Assembly: GCA_964598695.1 (NCBI GenBank)
Contig: CAZRDB010000210.1
Coordinates: forward strand, 1 to 8,006
From: CAZRDB01 sp964598695
GTDB taxonomy: Bacteria; Armatimonadota; Zipacnadia; UBA1398
Direction: 5' to 3'
DNA length: 8,006 nt
The notes under the pieces are model-generated. The model saw nothing but the letters and a program-made list of their open reading frames with translations, made no database searches and was not told the DNA's origin. Shown here one piece after another: positions 1-6,033 of the stretch. Made by a program: the position numbers and the translations under genes. Position 1 is the stretch's first letter, and each line of letters opens with the position of its first letter.

Positions 1-1812
1 CCCCAGCTGCAGCGGCAGCGGGAAGGCCGTGGCGGCGCCCGGCTGGTTCCGCGCGGTGGCCACGTGGCCCGCGGGGGTCGACTCGCCGGTGGGTGCGGCC
101 GGTCCGGGCGGCGCCGGCCGTGCGGGCCCCGGCGCCCCGATCGTCCCGCCGGAGCCGGGCGAACTCGTCGCCGTGGCGGTCGCCGCGTTGCGCTGTCGCG
201 CGGCGCCGAGGGCCCAGAGCCCGCCCACGGCGAGCGCGAGGAGCACGATCGCGCCGCAGACGATCGCGGCGATCGGCGGTGGCTTCGCGCCCGCCTGCGC
301 CTTGGCCGCCGCTTTGGCCGTCGAGCGGCGCCGCTCGATCGAATCGTGCGTGGCGGTCGGATCCCACCAGACCCAGACGTAGGTGTCCTCGACCTGGCCG
401 AGGGGAGCGAACTCGCCCTGCAGGGAGGCCGCGCGCACGACCGCCTCCGAGGCGCAGATCTCGTCCGGCTTGCACGCCTTCTGAAGGTGCCCCGCGGTGT
501 CGAAGACCCGGCTCGTGACCCGGCCCAACTCGCCGGTCTCGCGCAGCATCACGCGGCCCGTGTCGATCCCGATCCGCACCCGGAACGGGTGCGTCGGATC
601 CGGCGTCTCGAAGCTCGGCAGCTCCCGCGTCACTTGTTGCATCGCCCGGACCGCCGAGACGGCATCGGGGAAGACGGCGGCGAGGCCGTCGCCCGACCAG
701 GCCCGGGCGAAGCAGCCTTTCTCGTCGCAGGTCGCGTCGATGTGACGCCGCACCTTCTCGAAGAGGTACGAGAGCACCAGCGTCTGGCCGGGGGCCTTCA
801 TGCTCCGCGAGCCGACGATGTCGAGCGAGGCCACGGTGACCTCGCGCTCGAGCGTCGAGCGGATCGCCTGCTCCCACTCCGGCGCGCGGGTGATCACCTG
901 CTCCGGCGCTTCGTCGCCGCGGAGGATCGCGGTCAGCGTCGAGCCGAAGTCCGGGGCGCCCGTCCGCGCCATCACGTCGGGGTAGACCGGCACCGGCGGC
1001 GTGACCTCGCCGGGGAGCGACTCCGCGAACTCCTGAACCGTCTGGAAGCGCTGGTCGGGGTCCTTGGCGCAGCAGCGCTGGACAACCGGATCGACCCAGC
1101 CCGGGAGGTCCGGCACCCGCTCGCGGACCGTCGGCACGTCGTCGCGAACATGCTTCATCGCCGTCTGAACGGCGGTGTCTTCTTGGAAGGGCGGCGTGCC
1201 CACGCAGCTCTCGTAGAGGATCACGCCGAGGGCGTAGATGTCGGTGCGCGAGTCGACCGGGTTGGCGAGTGCCTGCTCCGGCGCCATGTACTCCGGCGTG
1301 CCGACGAGCGTTCCCGCGACGGTGAGGCCCTGCGAGCGGATCGACTTGGCGATCCCGAAGTCAGTGAGGATCACCTCGCCCCGGCTGTTGACCAGGATGT
1401 TCGCCGGCTTCAGATCGCGGTGGACCACCCCCGCCTGGTGGGCTGCCGCCAGCGCCGCCGCCACCTGCTTCAGCACCGAGACCGCGAGGTCGAGGGGGAT
1501 CGGCTCGGTGAGCATCCGGCTCAGCGGCACACCGTCGGCGAGCGCCATCGCGATGTAGTACCGGCCCTCGGCGCAGCCGAAGTCGTACACGGTGGCGATG
1601 CTCGGGTGCGTGAGCTGCGCCGCCAGCCGCGCCTCCTGGGTGAACCGCTCCACGAACTCGCGGTCGGACGTCAGGTCCTCGTGGAGCACCTTGACCGCGG
1701 CCGCACGATCGAGGTTGACGTGGCGCGCCCGGTAGACGACCCCCATGCCGCCCCGCCCGATGACCTCGAGGATCTCGTAGTTCGCCAGCGTCTGTCCCGC
1801 TGCCAAGTCCAC
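1..1812 (-). CDS. Membrane-anchored Ser/Thr protein kinase fused to a class III nucleotide-cyclase-like domain (3' end beyond window)
   Basis: A PknB/Hanks-type kinase, which transfers phosphate from ATP to Ser/Thr on proteins, probably from the cytoplasmic face of the membrane. 604 codons are visible with no stop. Kinase domain about 12-265: glycine loop GRGGMG (19-24), beta-3 Lys41, HRDLKPAN with Asp133, DFG Asp151, GTPEYMAPEQ (171-180). It is an RD kinase and all catalytic residues are present. Residues about 322-460 resemble an adenylate/guanylate cyclase domain: LDIVGS (Asp331), WSGDGLAAVF (Asp375), RVRIGIDTG (411-419) and KPDEICASEA. The usual NxxxR transition-state pair appears as D438 and H442, so cyclase activity is doubtful. 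One membrane helix (about 514-536) is followed by a Pro/Ala/Gly/Thr-rich outer segment that continues off the window. The GTG start has AAGGAGG 8 bases upstream; an in-frame GTG at 1836 has no such site. It follows the L,D-transpeptidase gene by 62 bp with no terminator seen, so co-transcription is likely. Kinase assignment is firm; the cyclase-like domain's role is inferred. Confidence 0.93.
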   Translation of the reverse strand, partial: MDLAAGQTLANYEILEVIGRGGMGVVYRARHVNLDRAAAVKVLHEDLTSDREFVERFTQEARLAAQLTHPSIATVYDFGCAEGRYYIAMALADGVPLSRMLTEPIPLDLAVSVLKQVAAALAAAHQAGVVHRDLKPANILVNSRGEVILTDFGIAKSIRSQGLTVAGTLVGTPEYMAPEQALANPVDSRTDIYALGVILYESCVGTPPFQEDTAVQTAMKHVRDDVPTVRERVPDLPGWVDPVVQRCCAKDPDQRFQTVQEFAESLPGEVTPPVPVYPDVMARTGAPDFGSTLTAILRGDEAPEQVITRAPEWEQAIRSTLEREVTVASLDIVGSRSMKAPGQTLVLSYLFEKVRRHIDATCDEKGCFARAWSGDGLAAVFPDAVSAVRAMQQVTRELPSFETPDPTHPFRVRIGIDTGRVMLRETGELGRVTSRVFDTAGHLQKACKPDEICASEAVVRAASLQGEFAPLGQVEDTYVWVWWDPTATHDSIERRRSTAKAAAKAQAGAKPPPIAAIVCGAIVLLALAVGGLWALGAARQRNAATATATSSPGSGGTIGAPGPARPAPPGPAAPTGESTPAGHVATARNQPGAATAFPLPLQLG

Positions 1813-1820
1813 GGCACCGG

Positions 1821-1827
1821 CCTCCTT
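1821..1827 (-). promoter_or_regulatory. Ribosome binding site of the kinase gene
   Basis: AAGGAGG on the minus strand lies 8 bases before the GTG at 1812. It is a near-perfect Shine-Dalgarno sequence and decides the start over the in-frame GTG at 1836 and the out-of-frame ATG at 1852. Confidence 0.8.
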
Positions 1828-1874
1828 GAGGCACACCAACTCGCGAGCGCATCCCCGGCTGAGGGATCCGCGCC

Positions 1875-3365
1875 CTAGAGGTCACGCACCGCCCTGCGCG
1901 GCGCAGAGCTGCCCGAGGGCTTGGGCTCCGGCGTCGGGGCGAGGTGGGTCTCGGACGTCGCCTCATCCGTCGCGGTCGGCAGCTCCAGGGCCACCGAGCG
2001 CTCCTGGCCCTCCGCGATCCAGACGGTCTCCCTCGCGGTCGCGCCGCTCTCCGGATCGCGCACGACCACCTCGTAGTCGCCGCCCGCGGGCGTCGGCTCG
2101 AGGATCGCGATCACCGCCGGGCTCTTGCCCTTCACGTAGGCGCGTGTCGAGCCCGGTGGCCGCACGCTGATCTCGAGCCCCGGTGGGTCGGTCCGCACCG
2201 AGAGCCGCGTCGGCAGAACCGAAGCCGCGGCCGAGGCGCTCGCCTGCCGGGGAACCGGCGACCAGGCCGGATCGACCTCGTCGACGCCGGCGCTCTCGGT
2301 CAAGTTCCGAAGCAGGCTGCCGTCGGAGCGGCACAGGAAGATGTCCCGCTGCTTGCCGACCAGGGCCGTGAAGGCCAGCCGCCGGCCGTCGGGCGACAGC
2401 GACGGACTCTCGATCTCGGGCGCCGTCGGCAGCTTGGGCCGGATCGCCTCAGCCGAGACCGTGCGCGCGCGTCCGCGTGGGTCCGGCACGAGCACGCCCT
2501 TGCGATCGGGCGTGACCATCGGCCGGGCGAAGTCGGGCGAGAGCGCCACCTTGCCTGTCCCAGGGTCGAGGGTGCGCAGGACACCCGTGGCGTCGGTGAA
2601 GACCAGACCGTCGGCCGTCCAGCCCTCGCACGCGCTCGGGAACAGGCCCCGGAACTCGCGGAGCGTCGACTGCCGCGGGTCGAGGACGCCGATCGCGCGC
2701 TCCCGGCCCTGCGTGTGGAGGAAGGCGATCTCGGCGCCGTCCGGCGAGAACCGTGGGGTCCGCTCGTCGCCCGGCAGGCGCGTCAACGGCTTGGCCCCCT
2801 GGCCGGCCGACGTCGTGAGGAACAGGTCGTAGCCCGTGGCCTGCGAGCGGGCCGCATAGGCGACCGGGAAGACCACCAGCGAGGCGATCTCGCCCTTGAG
2901 GTCGCCCACGTAGTTGGCGGTGCGAACCTTGGTGCCGATCTCGGCCATCCCGTACAGCTCGTCGACGTGGTGGTTGTGCATGCGGATACAGCCGTGAGAG
3001 GCCATATGGCCGATACTCGAGGCATCGCGGTTGCCGTGGATCCCGTAGTTCGTGGCCCCGCCGGAGGCGTTCGAGAGGCCCATCCACAGCGGCCCGAGCA
3101 TCGGAATGGCGGCGCCACCGGTATACACCCATTGGCCGCCCTGGTAGGTCCACCCGCCATTGGAGCGCTTGTTGGTGAGCACCCACGAGCGGACGGGCGT
3201 ACACATGCCGCGTCCCGTCGCGCAGGGGTACTCCTTGATCAGCTCGCCGTCGGCGGCGAAGAACAGCCGGCACTCCGACTTGGCGATGAGGATCCGGAGA
3301 TCGGCGGAAGCGGGGAGTGCGGAGATCGCCGCGAGGGCCAGAACGAGGGTCGCGAGTCGGCGCAC
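1875..3365 (-). CDS. Secreted L,D-transpeptidase (YkuD) fused to TolB/PD40-like propeller segments and a PEGA-like domain
   Basis: 496 residues. It has a Sec signal peptide: Arg-Arg, a hydrophobic core (4-17) and an ASA site before Asp22. The YkuD domain spans about 22-155. Its active site shows His110 in YGIHGN and SHGCIRM (123-129) with Cys126 as nucleophile and Arg128; family enzymes form 3-3 peptidoglycan cross-links or attach proteins to peptidoglycan in the cell wall. Residues about 175-370 carry TolB/PD40-like beta-propeller signatures: RFSPDGAEIAFLHT (205-218), SLSPDGRRLAFTA (322-334), DPAWSP (365-370). Residues about 386-462 look like a PEGA-type beta domain (RLSVRTDPPGLEISV), followed by a Pro/Thr/Glu-rich tail. 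Known YkuD proteins are commonly shorter, so the C-terminal two thirds are an unusual addition, perhaps for wall or glycan binding. The GTG start follows GGAAGGGAG (3378-3386) by 12 bases, slightly long, but no better in-frame start precedes the signal peptide. The kinase gene follows in the same direction. Catalytic domain is firm; propeller and PEGA are by motif only. Confidence 0.92.
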   Translation of the reverse strand: MRRLATLVLALAAISALPASADLRILIAKSECRLFFAADGELIKEYPCATGRGMCTPVRSWVLTNKRSNGGWTYQGGQWVYTGGAAIPMLGPLWMGLSNASGGATNYGIHGNRDASSIGHMASHGCIRMHNHHVDELYGMAEIGTKVRTANYVGDLKGEIASLVVFPVAYAARSQATGYDLFLTTSAGQGAKPLTRLPGDERTPRFSPDGAEIAFLHTQGRERAIGVLDPRQSTLREFRGLFPSACEGWTADGLVFTDATGVLRTLDPGTGKVALSPDFARPMVTPDRKGVLVPDPRGRARTVSAEAIRPKLPTAPEIESPSLSPDGRRLAFTALVGKQRDIFLCRSDGSLLRNLTESAGVDEVDPAWSPVPRQASASAAASVLPTRLSVRTDPPGLEISVRPPGSTRAYVKGKSPAVIAILEPTPAGGDYEVVVRDPESGATARETVWIAEGQERSVALELPTATDEATSETHLAPTPEPKPSGSSAPRRAVRDL

Positions 3366-3414
3366 GGTCGACGTGGTCTCCCTTCCGAGCGGCTGCCGCG
3401 TTGCAGCCGAGTAG

Positions 3415-3444
3415 ACCGTAGCACAGAGGCGCTGCGCAGCGCAA
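3415..3444 (-). promoter_or_regulatory. Candidate promoter for the L,D-transpeptidase gene
   Basis: On the minus strand, TTGCGC (3439-3444) and TACGGT (3415-3420) are separated by 18 bases. This weakly resembles a sigma-70 type -35/-10 pair and would give a leader of about 40 bases before the GTG at 3365. The match to consensus is poor, so this is only a candidate. The palindrome at 3429-3442 overlaps the -35 element and spacer. Confidence 0.25.
3429..3442. promoter_or_regulatory. Perfect 14-bp palindrome in the divergent intergenic region, possible operator
   Basis: GCGCTGCGCAGCGC reads identically on both strands. It sits in the 168-bp gap between the divergent L,D-transpeptidase and small secreted-protein genes, about 64 bp from the first start codon and 91 bp from the second. 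That position suits a regulator binding site acting on one or both genes. In such GC-rich DNA a palindrome of this length can arise by chance, and a hairpin in a leader RNA is another reading. Confidence 0.35.
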
Positions 3445-3533
3445 AGCGAAGTGAACAACCCGGTGGCGGACTCGTCCACTACCGCTAGAACCGGCGGAGG
3501 CCGGCACGCACCCGACAGAAAGGGGCAGAACCC

Positions 3534-3989
3534 ATGAACTCCCGCAGATCGAGACTCGCGATCCTTCTCGTGCTGGCAATGGCCGCGCTCGTCGTCGGCG
3601 CCGTTGTTGCCGTCGCGCAACCGGCACAGCCCGGAGGCGACCCCTTCGGACAGCCGCCCGCGGCGGCCGGACAGGGACAGGGCGGCCCTGGTGGCCCTGG
3701 TGGCCAGGGCGGGCCGGGTGGGGCCCGTGGCGGCTTCATGCCCTTCATGATGGGCATGGGCGGCACCCCGGCGATCGCCGTTGCCGACGGCGCGGTCTTC
3801 GTCGTCCAGGGCGGGACCCTGTACAAGTTCAACGCGGAGACCCTCGAGCTGCTCGGCAAGGTCACCTTCGAGCAGCCGCCCGTCTGGGGCGCCCCGGGCG
3901 GCCCGGATCGGCAGGGTGGCCGCCGCGGCGGCGGAGCCGGCGGCGCGGCCGGTGGCGACGCGGCCGGTGGGGTCCAGCCCCCGCAGTAG
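3534..3989 (+). CDS. Small secreted Gly/Pro/Gln-rich protein with one PQQ-like beta-propeller blade
   Basis: A 151-residue protein not recognised as a named family. The N-terminus is a clear signal peptide: NSRRSR, a long hydrophobic stretch (8-27) and an AVA motif ending at 28, so it is probably exported or membrane-tethered. A low-complexity stretch follows (about 30-67) of Gly, Pro and Gln with short GPGGPGGQGGPGG-type repeats, then a Met/Phe cluster FMPFMMGMGG (68-77). Residues about 79-114 form one PQQ-like repeat: AIAVADGAVFVVQGGTLYKF followed by NAETLELLGKVTF. The tail (116-151) is again Gly/Arg/Ala/Gln-rich. A propeller needs several blades, so the single one may pair with another protein, oligomerise or be a remnant. 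AAAGGGG (3519-3525) lies 8 bases before the ATG. It is divergent from the L,D-transpeptidase gene and ends before a strong hairpin. Export and reading frame are well supported; function is unknown. Confidence 0.75.
   Translation: MNSRRSRLAILLVLAMAALVVGAVVAVAQPAQPGGDPFGQPPAAAGQGQGGPGGPGGQGGPGGARGGFMPFMMGMGGTPAIAVADGAVFVVQGGTLYKFNAETLELLGKVTFEQPPVWGAPGGPDRQGGRRGGGAGGAAGGDAAGGVQPPQ
3681..3705 (+). repeat. Short GC-rich tandem repeat in the coding sequence of the small secreted protein
   Basis: A 9-base unit close to GGTGGCCCT is repeated in tandem (GGCGGCCCT, GGTGGCCCT, GGTGGCC). It encodes the Gly-Gly-Pro repeats and stays in frame, so repeat-number changes would alter only the length of the flexible segment. 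Confidence 0.6.
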
Positions 3990-4016
3990 CCCTGTGGCGA
4001 GACATCGTACGTCAAA

Positions 4017-4045
4017 CGGCCCCGCCGGGCGCTCCGGCGGGGCCG
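4017..4045. terminator. Strong GC hairpin between convergent genes, probable bidirectional terminator
   Basis: CGGCCCCGCCGG (4017-4028) and CCGGCGGGGCCG (4034-4045) form a perfect 12-bp stem around a 5-base loop. It lies 27 bp after the plus-strand small-protein gene and 24 bp beyond the end of the minus-strand ADP-ribosylglycohydrolase gene. The minus-strand side is followed by TTT and the plus side has no U tract, so intrinsic termination is more plausible for the minus-strand operon. Placement strongly suggests it insulates the two convergent units. Confidence 0.65.
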
Positions 4046-4069
4046 TCCTGTCTCGGGAGTGGTCCGGGG

Positions 4070-5422
4070 CTACCGGCCGCCCTTGCGGATCACCGCGAGC
4101 GTGTGCCCCGCCATCTCGGTCAGGCTGACCCGGGCATAGCCCGCGATCCCCGTCTCGAGCGAGTCCTGGATCGGGGCGGTCCACTCGGTCGGCAGCGCGC
4201 GTCCCCCCAGCAACACGCCCATCACCGAGCCCACCGTCGCGCCGTTGCAGTCGGTGTCGAAGCAGGGCTCGACGGCGCGGCAGATCGAGAGGGCGTAGTC
4301 GCCTCCTCCCCACAGCAGCCCGACCGCAACGATCATCGCGTTCGAGATCGTGTGGCACCAGCCGTGGGCCGTGTTCTCGTCCCACTCGGCGTGGATCCGG
4401 TCGCAGGCGTCCTCGTACGAGAGACCCCCCTCATGCCAACCGAGCACGCGGTCGACGCTCTCGACCAGGCGCGAGCGGGCGGGGACTTGGGCGAGCCCGG
4501 CGCGGATGATCGACGGGATGTCCTCGAGCACGAATGCGGCCGCCAACATCGCCGCGACCCACATCTCGCCGTAGATCCCGTTCTTGACGTGCGAGATGCA
4601 GGCATCGCGCCACGCGAGTTCCGCTGCCAGCTCCGGGTTGCCCGGTGCGACGTAGCCGAACGCGTCGGCGCGGATCTGCGCGCCGATCCACTCCCTGTAG
4701 GGGTTGCGGAATGCGGCCGACGCAGGCGGAGCGAGCGCCAGCAGGAAGTTGCGGTAGGCGATCCGCTCGGCCGTGCAGACGTGGTAGACGGGGATGTTGC
4801 CCAGCCAGAACTCGGCGACGCGCTCCGGCTCGAACTCAAGCCCGTGACGCTGCATCACCGAGAGGCCCACGACCGTGTAGTTGGTGTCATCGTCCTCCGG
4901 CATCGCGTGGACGTTCTCGATCAGCGCCCCGTTGCCCGGATGCAGGCTGTATCGCTCGATGATCTCCTGGGGCACCCGCGCCGTGAAGTAGGCTCCGAGC
5001 GGGTAGCGCCCGGTGTCCTTCAGGTAGCCGAGCATCCGCGGACGCCGCCACCCCTCGACGGGCTTGCCGAGCAGGCAGCCGCAGCAACGGCCGAGCCAGG
5101 CGCCGTGGAGCTTGTCGCGCAACCGCTCCTCGTCGAGCGTCGGGGCCGGCAGCGCCGGTCCCGGGCGGCGAAGAGCCCGGATGGCCGCCAGCTCCGAGGG
5201 CTCGTCGAACGCGTAGCCAGCGCGCAGCGGGAGCGCCTGCACCCGGTCGAGCAGGGCTTCGGCGCGCCGCTGGTTCGCGGGCTCGAGCAGCGTCTCGCGC
5301 GGAAGTCCCGCGAGCGCGGCGAACTCGGCCTCGACCGTCGTGAGGTCGCGCCCCTCCTCCTCGGCCTGGAGTCGCTCCGTCTTGAGGTCTTCGGGCTCAA
5401 GCCGCAGCCACGTGGTGTCCAT
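4070..5422 (-). CDS. ADP-ribosylglycohydrolase-family protein
   Basis: 450 residues, no signal peptide, presumably cytoplasmic. The family (DraG/ARH-like, binuclear Mg centre) hydrolyses N- or O-linked ADP-ribose from proteins or related small molecules. The domain runs from about 100 to the end: DKLHGAWLGRCCGCLLGKPVEG region (103-124) matching the family's opening helix; EDDDTN (176-181) as the first metal-binding acidic cluster; and FDTDCNGATVGSVMG (388-402), where Asp389, Asp391 and Asn393 fit the second metal motif. The key ligands therefore appear intact. An N-terminal extension of about 95 residues, charged and probably helical, is additional to the core fold of roughly 300 residues. 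The ATG at 5422 has GGAAGGG 9 bases upstream; the frame is open further up but would run into pyrE. It begins 16 bp after pyrE, so the two are almost certainly co-transcribed. The substrate cannot be told from sequence: ADP-ribosylated protein, ADP-ribose derivative or another N-glycoside are all possible. Confidence 0.92.
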   Translation of the reverse strand: MDTTWLRLEPEDLKTERLQAEEEGRDLTTVEAEFAALAGLPRETLLEPANQRRAEALLDRVQALPLRAGYAFDEPSELAAIRALRRPGPALPAPTLDEERLRDKLHGAWLGRCCGCLLGKPVEGWRRPRMLGYLKDTGRYPLGAYFTARVPQEIIERYSLHPGNGALIENVHAMPEDDDTNYTVVGLSVMQRHGLEFEPERVAEFWLGNIPVYHVCTAERIAYRNFLLALAPPASAAFRNPYREWIGAQIRADAFGYVAPGNPELAAELAWRDACISHVKNGIYGEMWVAAMLAAAFVLEDIPSIIRAGLAQVPARSRLVESVDRVLGWHEGGLSYEDACDRIHAEWDENTAHGWCHTISNAMIVAVGLLWGGGDYALSICRAVEPCFDTDCNGATVGSVMGVLLGGRALPTEWTAPIQDSLETGIAGYARVSLTEMAGHTLAVIRKGGR

Positions 5423-5431
5423 CTCCGGTAT

Positions 5432-5438
5432 CCCTTCC
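5432..5438 (-). promoter_or_regulatory. Ribosome binding site of the ADP-ribosylglycohydrolase gene
   Basis: GGAAGGG on the minus strand sits directly after the pyrE stop codon and 9 bases before the ATG at 5422. It fixes the start and makes coupled translation with pyrE plausible. Confidence 0.7.
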
Positions 5439-5996
5439 CTACTTGCCCGCGGCGGCCTTGGCCGCACGGATCTCGCTGATCGTGAAGAGGGCCTCGACCT
5501 CGTAGCCCTCCTTGCGGAGCGTGGCCGAGCCACCCATCTCGCGGTCGACAACGAACAACACCTTGGCGACCCGGTGGCCGAGCGACTCGGCTCCCTCGAG
5601 CGCCATCCGCACGCCGCCGCCCGTGCTGCAGATGTCGTCGATGCAGACCACCGGGCTCCCTGCCGCCGGAGCGGGACCCTCGACGCGGCGCCCGGTCCCG
5701 TGGTCCTTGGCCGAATCGCGGACGAAGAACCCCACCAGTGGCAGCGCGCGCTGGTGCGCCCGGACGCACATCGCGCCCAGAATCGGGATCGACGACACCG
5801 TCGGGCCGCCGAAGGCGACCGCCTCGGTGGCCGCGATCCGATCGAGCAGCAGATCGGCCATCAGCGTCACCGCCTCCGGTGTCAGTGCCAGCACGCGGAG
5901 GTCGATGTAGTAGTCCGACTTCTGGCCCGAGCGGAGGACGAACTCCCCCTCGCGGTAGGCGTCACGGAGGATCAGCTCGATCAATCGTTCCCGCAT
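5439..5996 (-). CDS. pyrE: Orotate phosphoribosyltransferase
   Basis: 185 residues. The enzyme joins orotate and PRPP to give orotidine 5'-monophosphate and pyrophosphate, the fifth step of de novo pyrimidine synthesis, in the cytoplasm and normally as a dimer. Visible motifs: FVLRSGQKSDYYIDLR (19-34) with the substrate-loop Lys26; GGPTVSSIPI (63-72); FFVRDSAKDHGTGRRVEG (90-107) with Arg93, Lys97 and His99 of the mobile catalytic loop; and the PRPP-binding signature VVCIDDICSTGGG (116-128). The C-terminal VDREMGG and ALFTISEI segments also fit the family. It is slightly shorter than many PyrE proteins, but no motif is missing. The ATG has GGAG 7 bases upstream. It starts 37 bp after the glycosyltransferase gene and ends 16 bp before the ADP-ribosylglycohydrolase gene. 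No other pyr gene is in view, and no PyrR-type attenuator could be recognised in the 37-bp leader. Confidence 0.95.
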   Translation of the reverse strand: MRERLIELILRDAYREGEFVLRSGQKSDYYIDLRVLALTPEAVTLMADLLLDRIAATEAVAFGGPTVSSIPILGAMCVRAHQRALPLVGFFVRDSAKDHGTGRRVEGPAPAAGSPVVCIDDICSTGGGVRMALEGAESLGHRVAKVLFVVDREMGGSATLRKEGYEVEALFTISEIRAAKAAAGK

Positions 5997-6033
5997 GGAC
6001 GCGCTCCAGCCCCTCTCTGTCGGGTCTCGCCGG

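Noticed and set aside
64..1878. A long open frame on the plus strand antisense to the kinase gene
   Set aside because: Its translation is Arg/Asp/Gly/His-rich with no motifs, and the opposite strand encodes an intact kinase. High GC and codon third-position bias explain the absence of stops.
1944..3488. A long open frame on the plus strand antisense to the L,D-transpeptidase gene
   Set aside because: Low-complexity Arg/Gly/Ala composition without recognisable domains, while the minus strand shows signal peptide, YkuD motif and propeller motifs.
3921..3975. GC-rich near-repeats (GCGGCCGGTGG) as a possible mobile or CRISPR-like element
   Set aside because: Only two imperfect in-frame copies, encoding Ala-Gly-Gly, with no spacer regularity; ordinary low-complexity coding sequence.
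3485..4015. A Pro-rich minus-strand frame over the small secreted-protein gene
   Set aside because: It is the complement of the Gly-rich plus-strand repeats. Only the plus frame has a signal peptide, ribosome binding site and PQQ-like blade.
3366..4385. Upstream extension of the L,D-transpeptidase frame, open for about 340 more codons
   Set aside because: It would run antisense through the plus-strand secreted-protein gene and the terminator and into the next gene, and it would bury a clear signal peptide in mid-protein.
4103..5479. A long open frame on the plus strand antisense to the ADP-ribosylglycohydrolase gene
   Set aside because: No domain or ribosome binding site support; the minus-strand frame has all family motifs.
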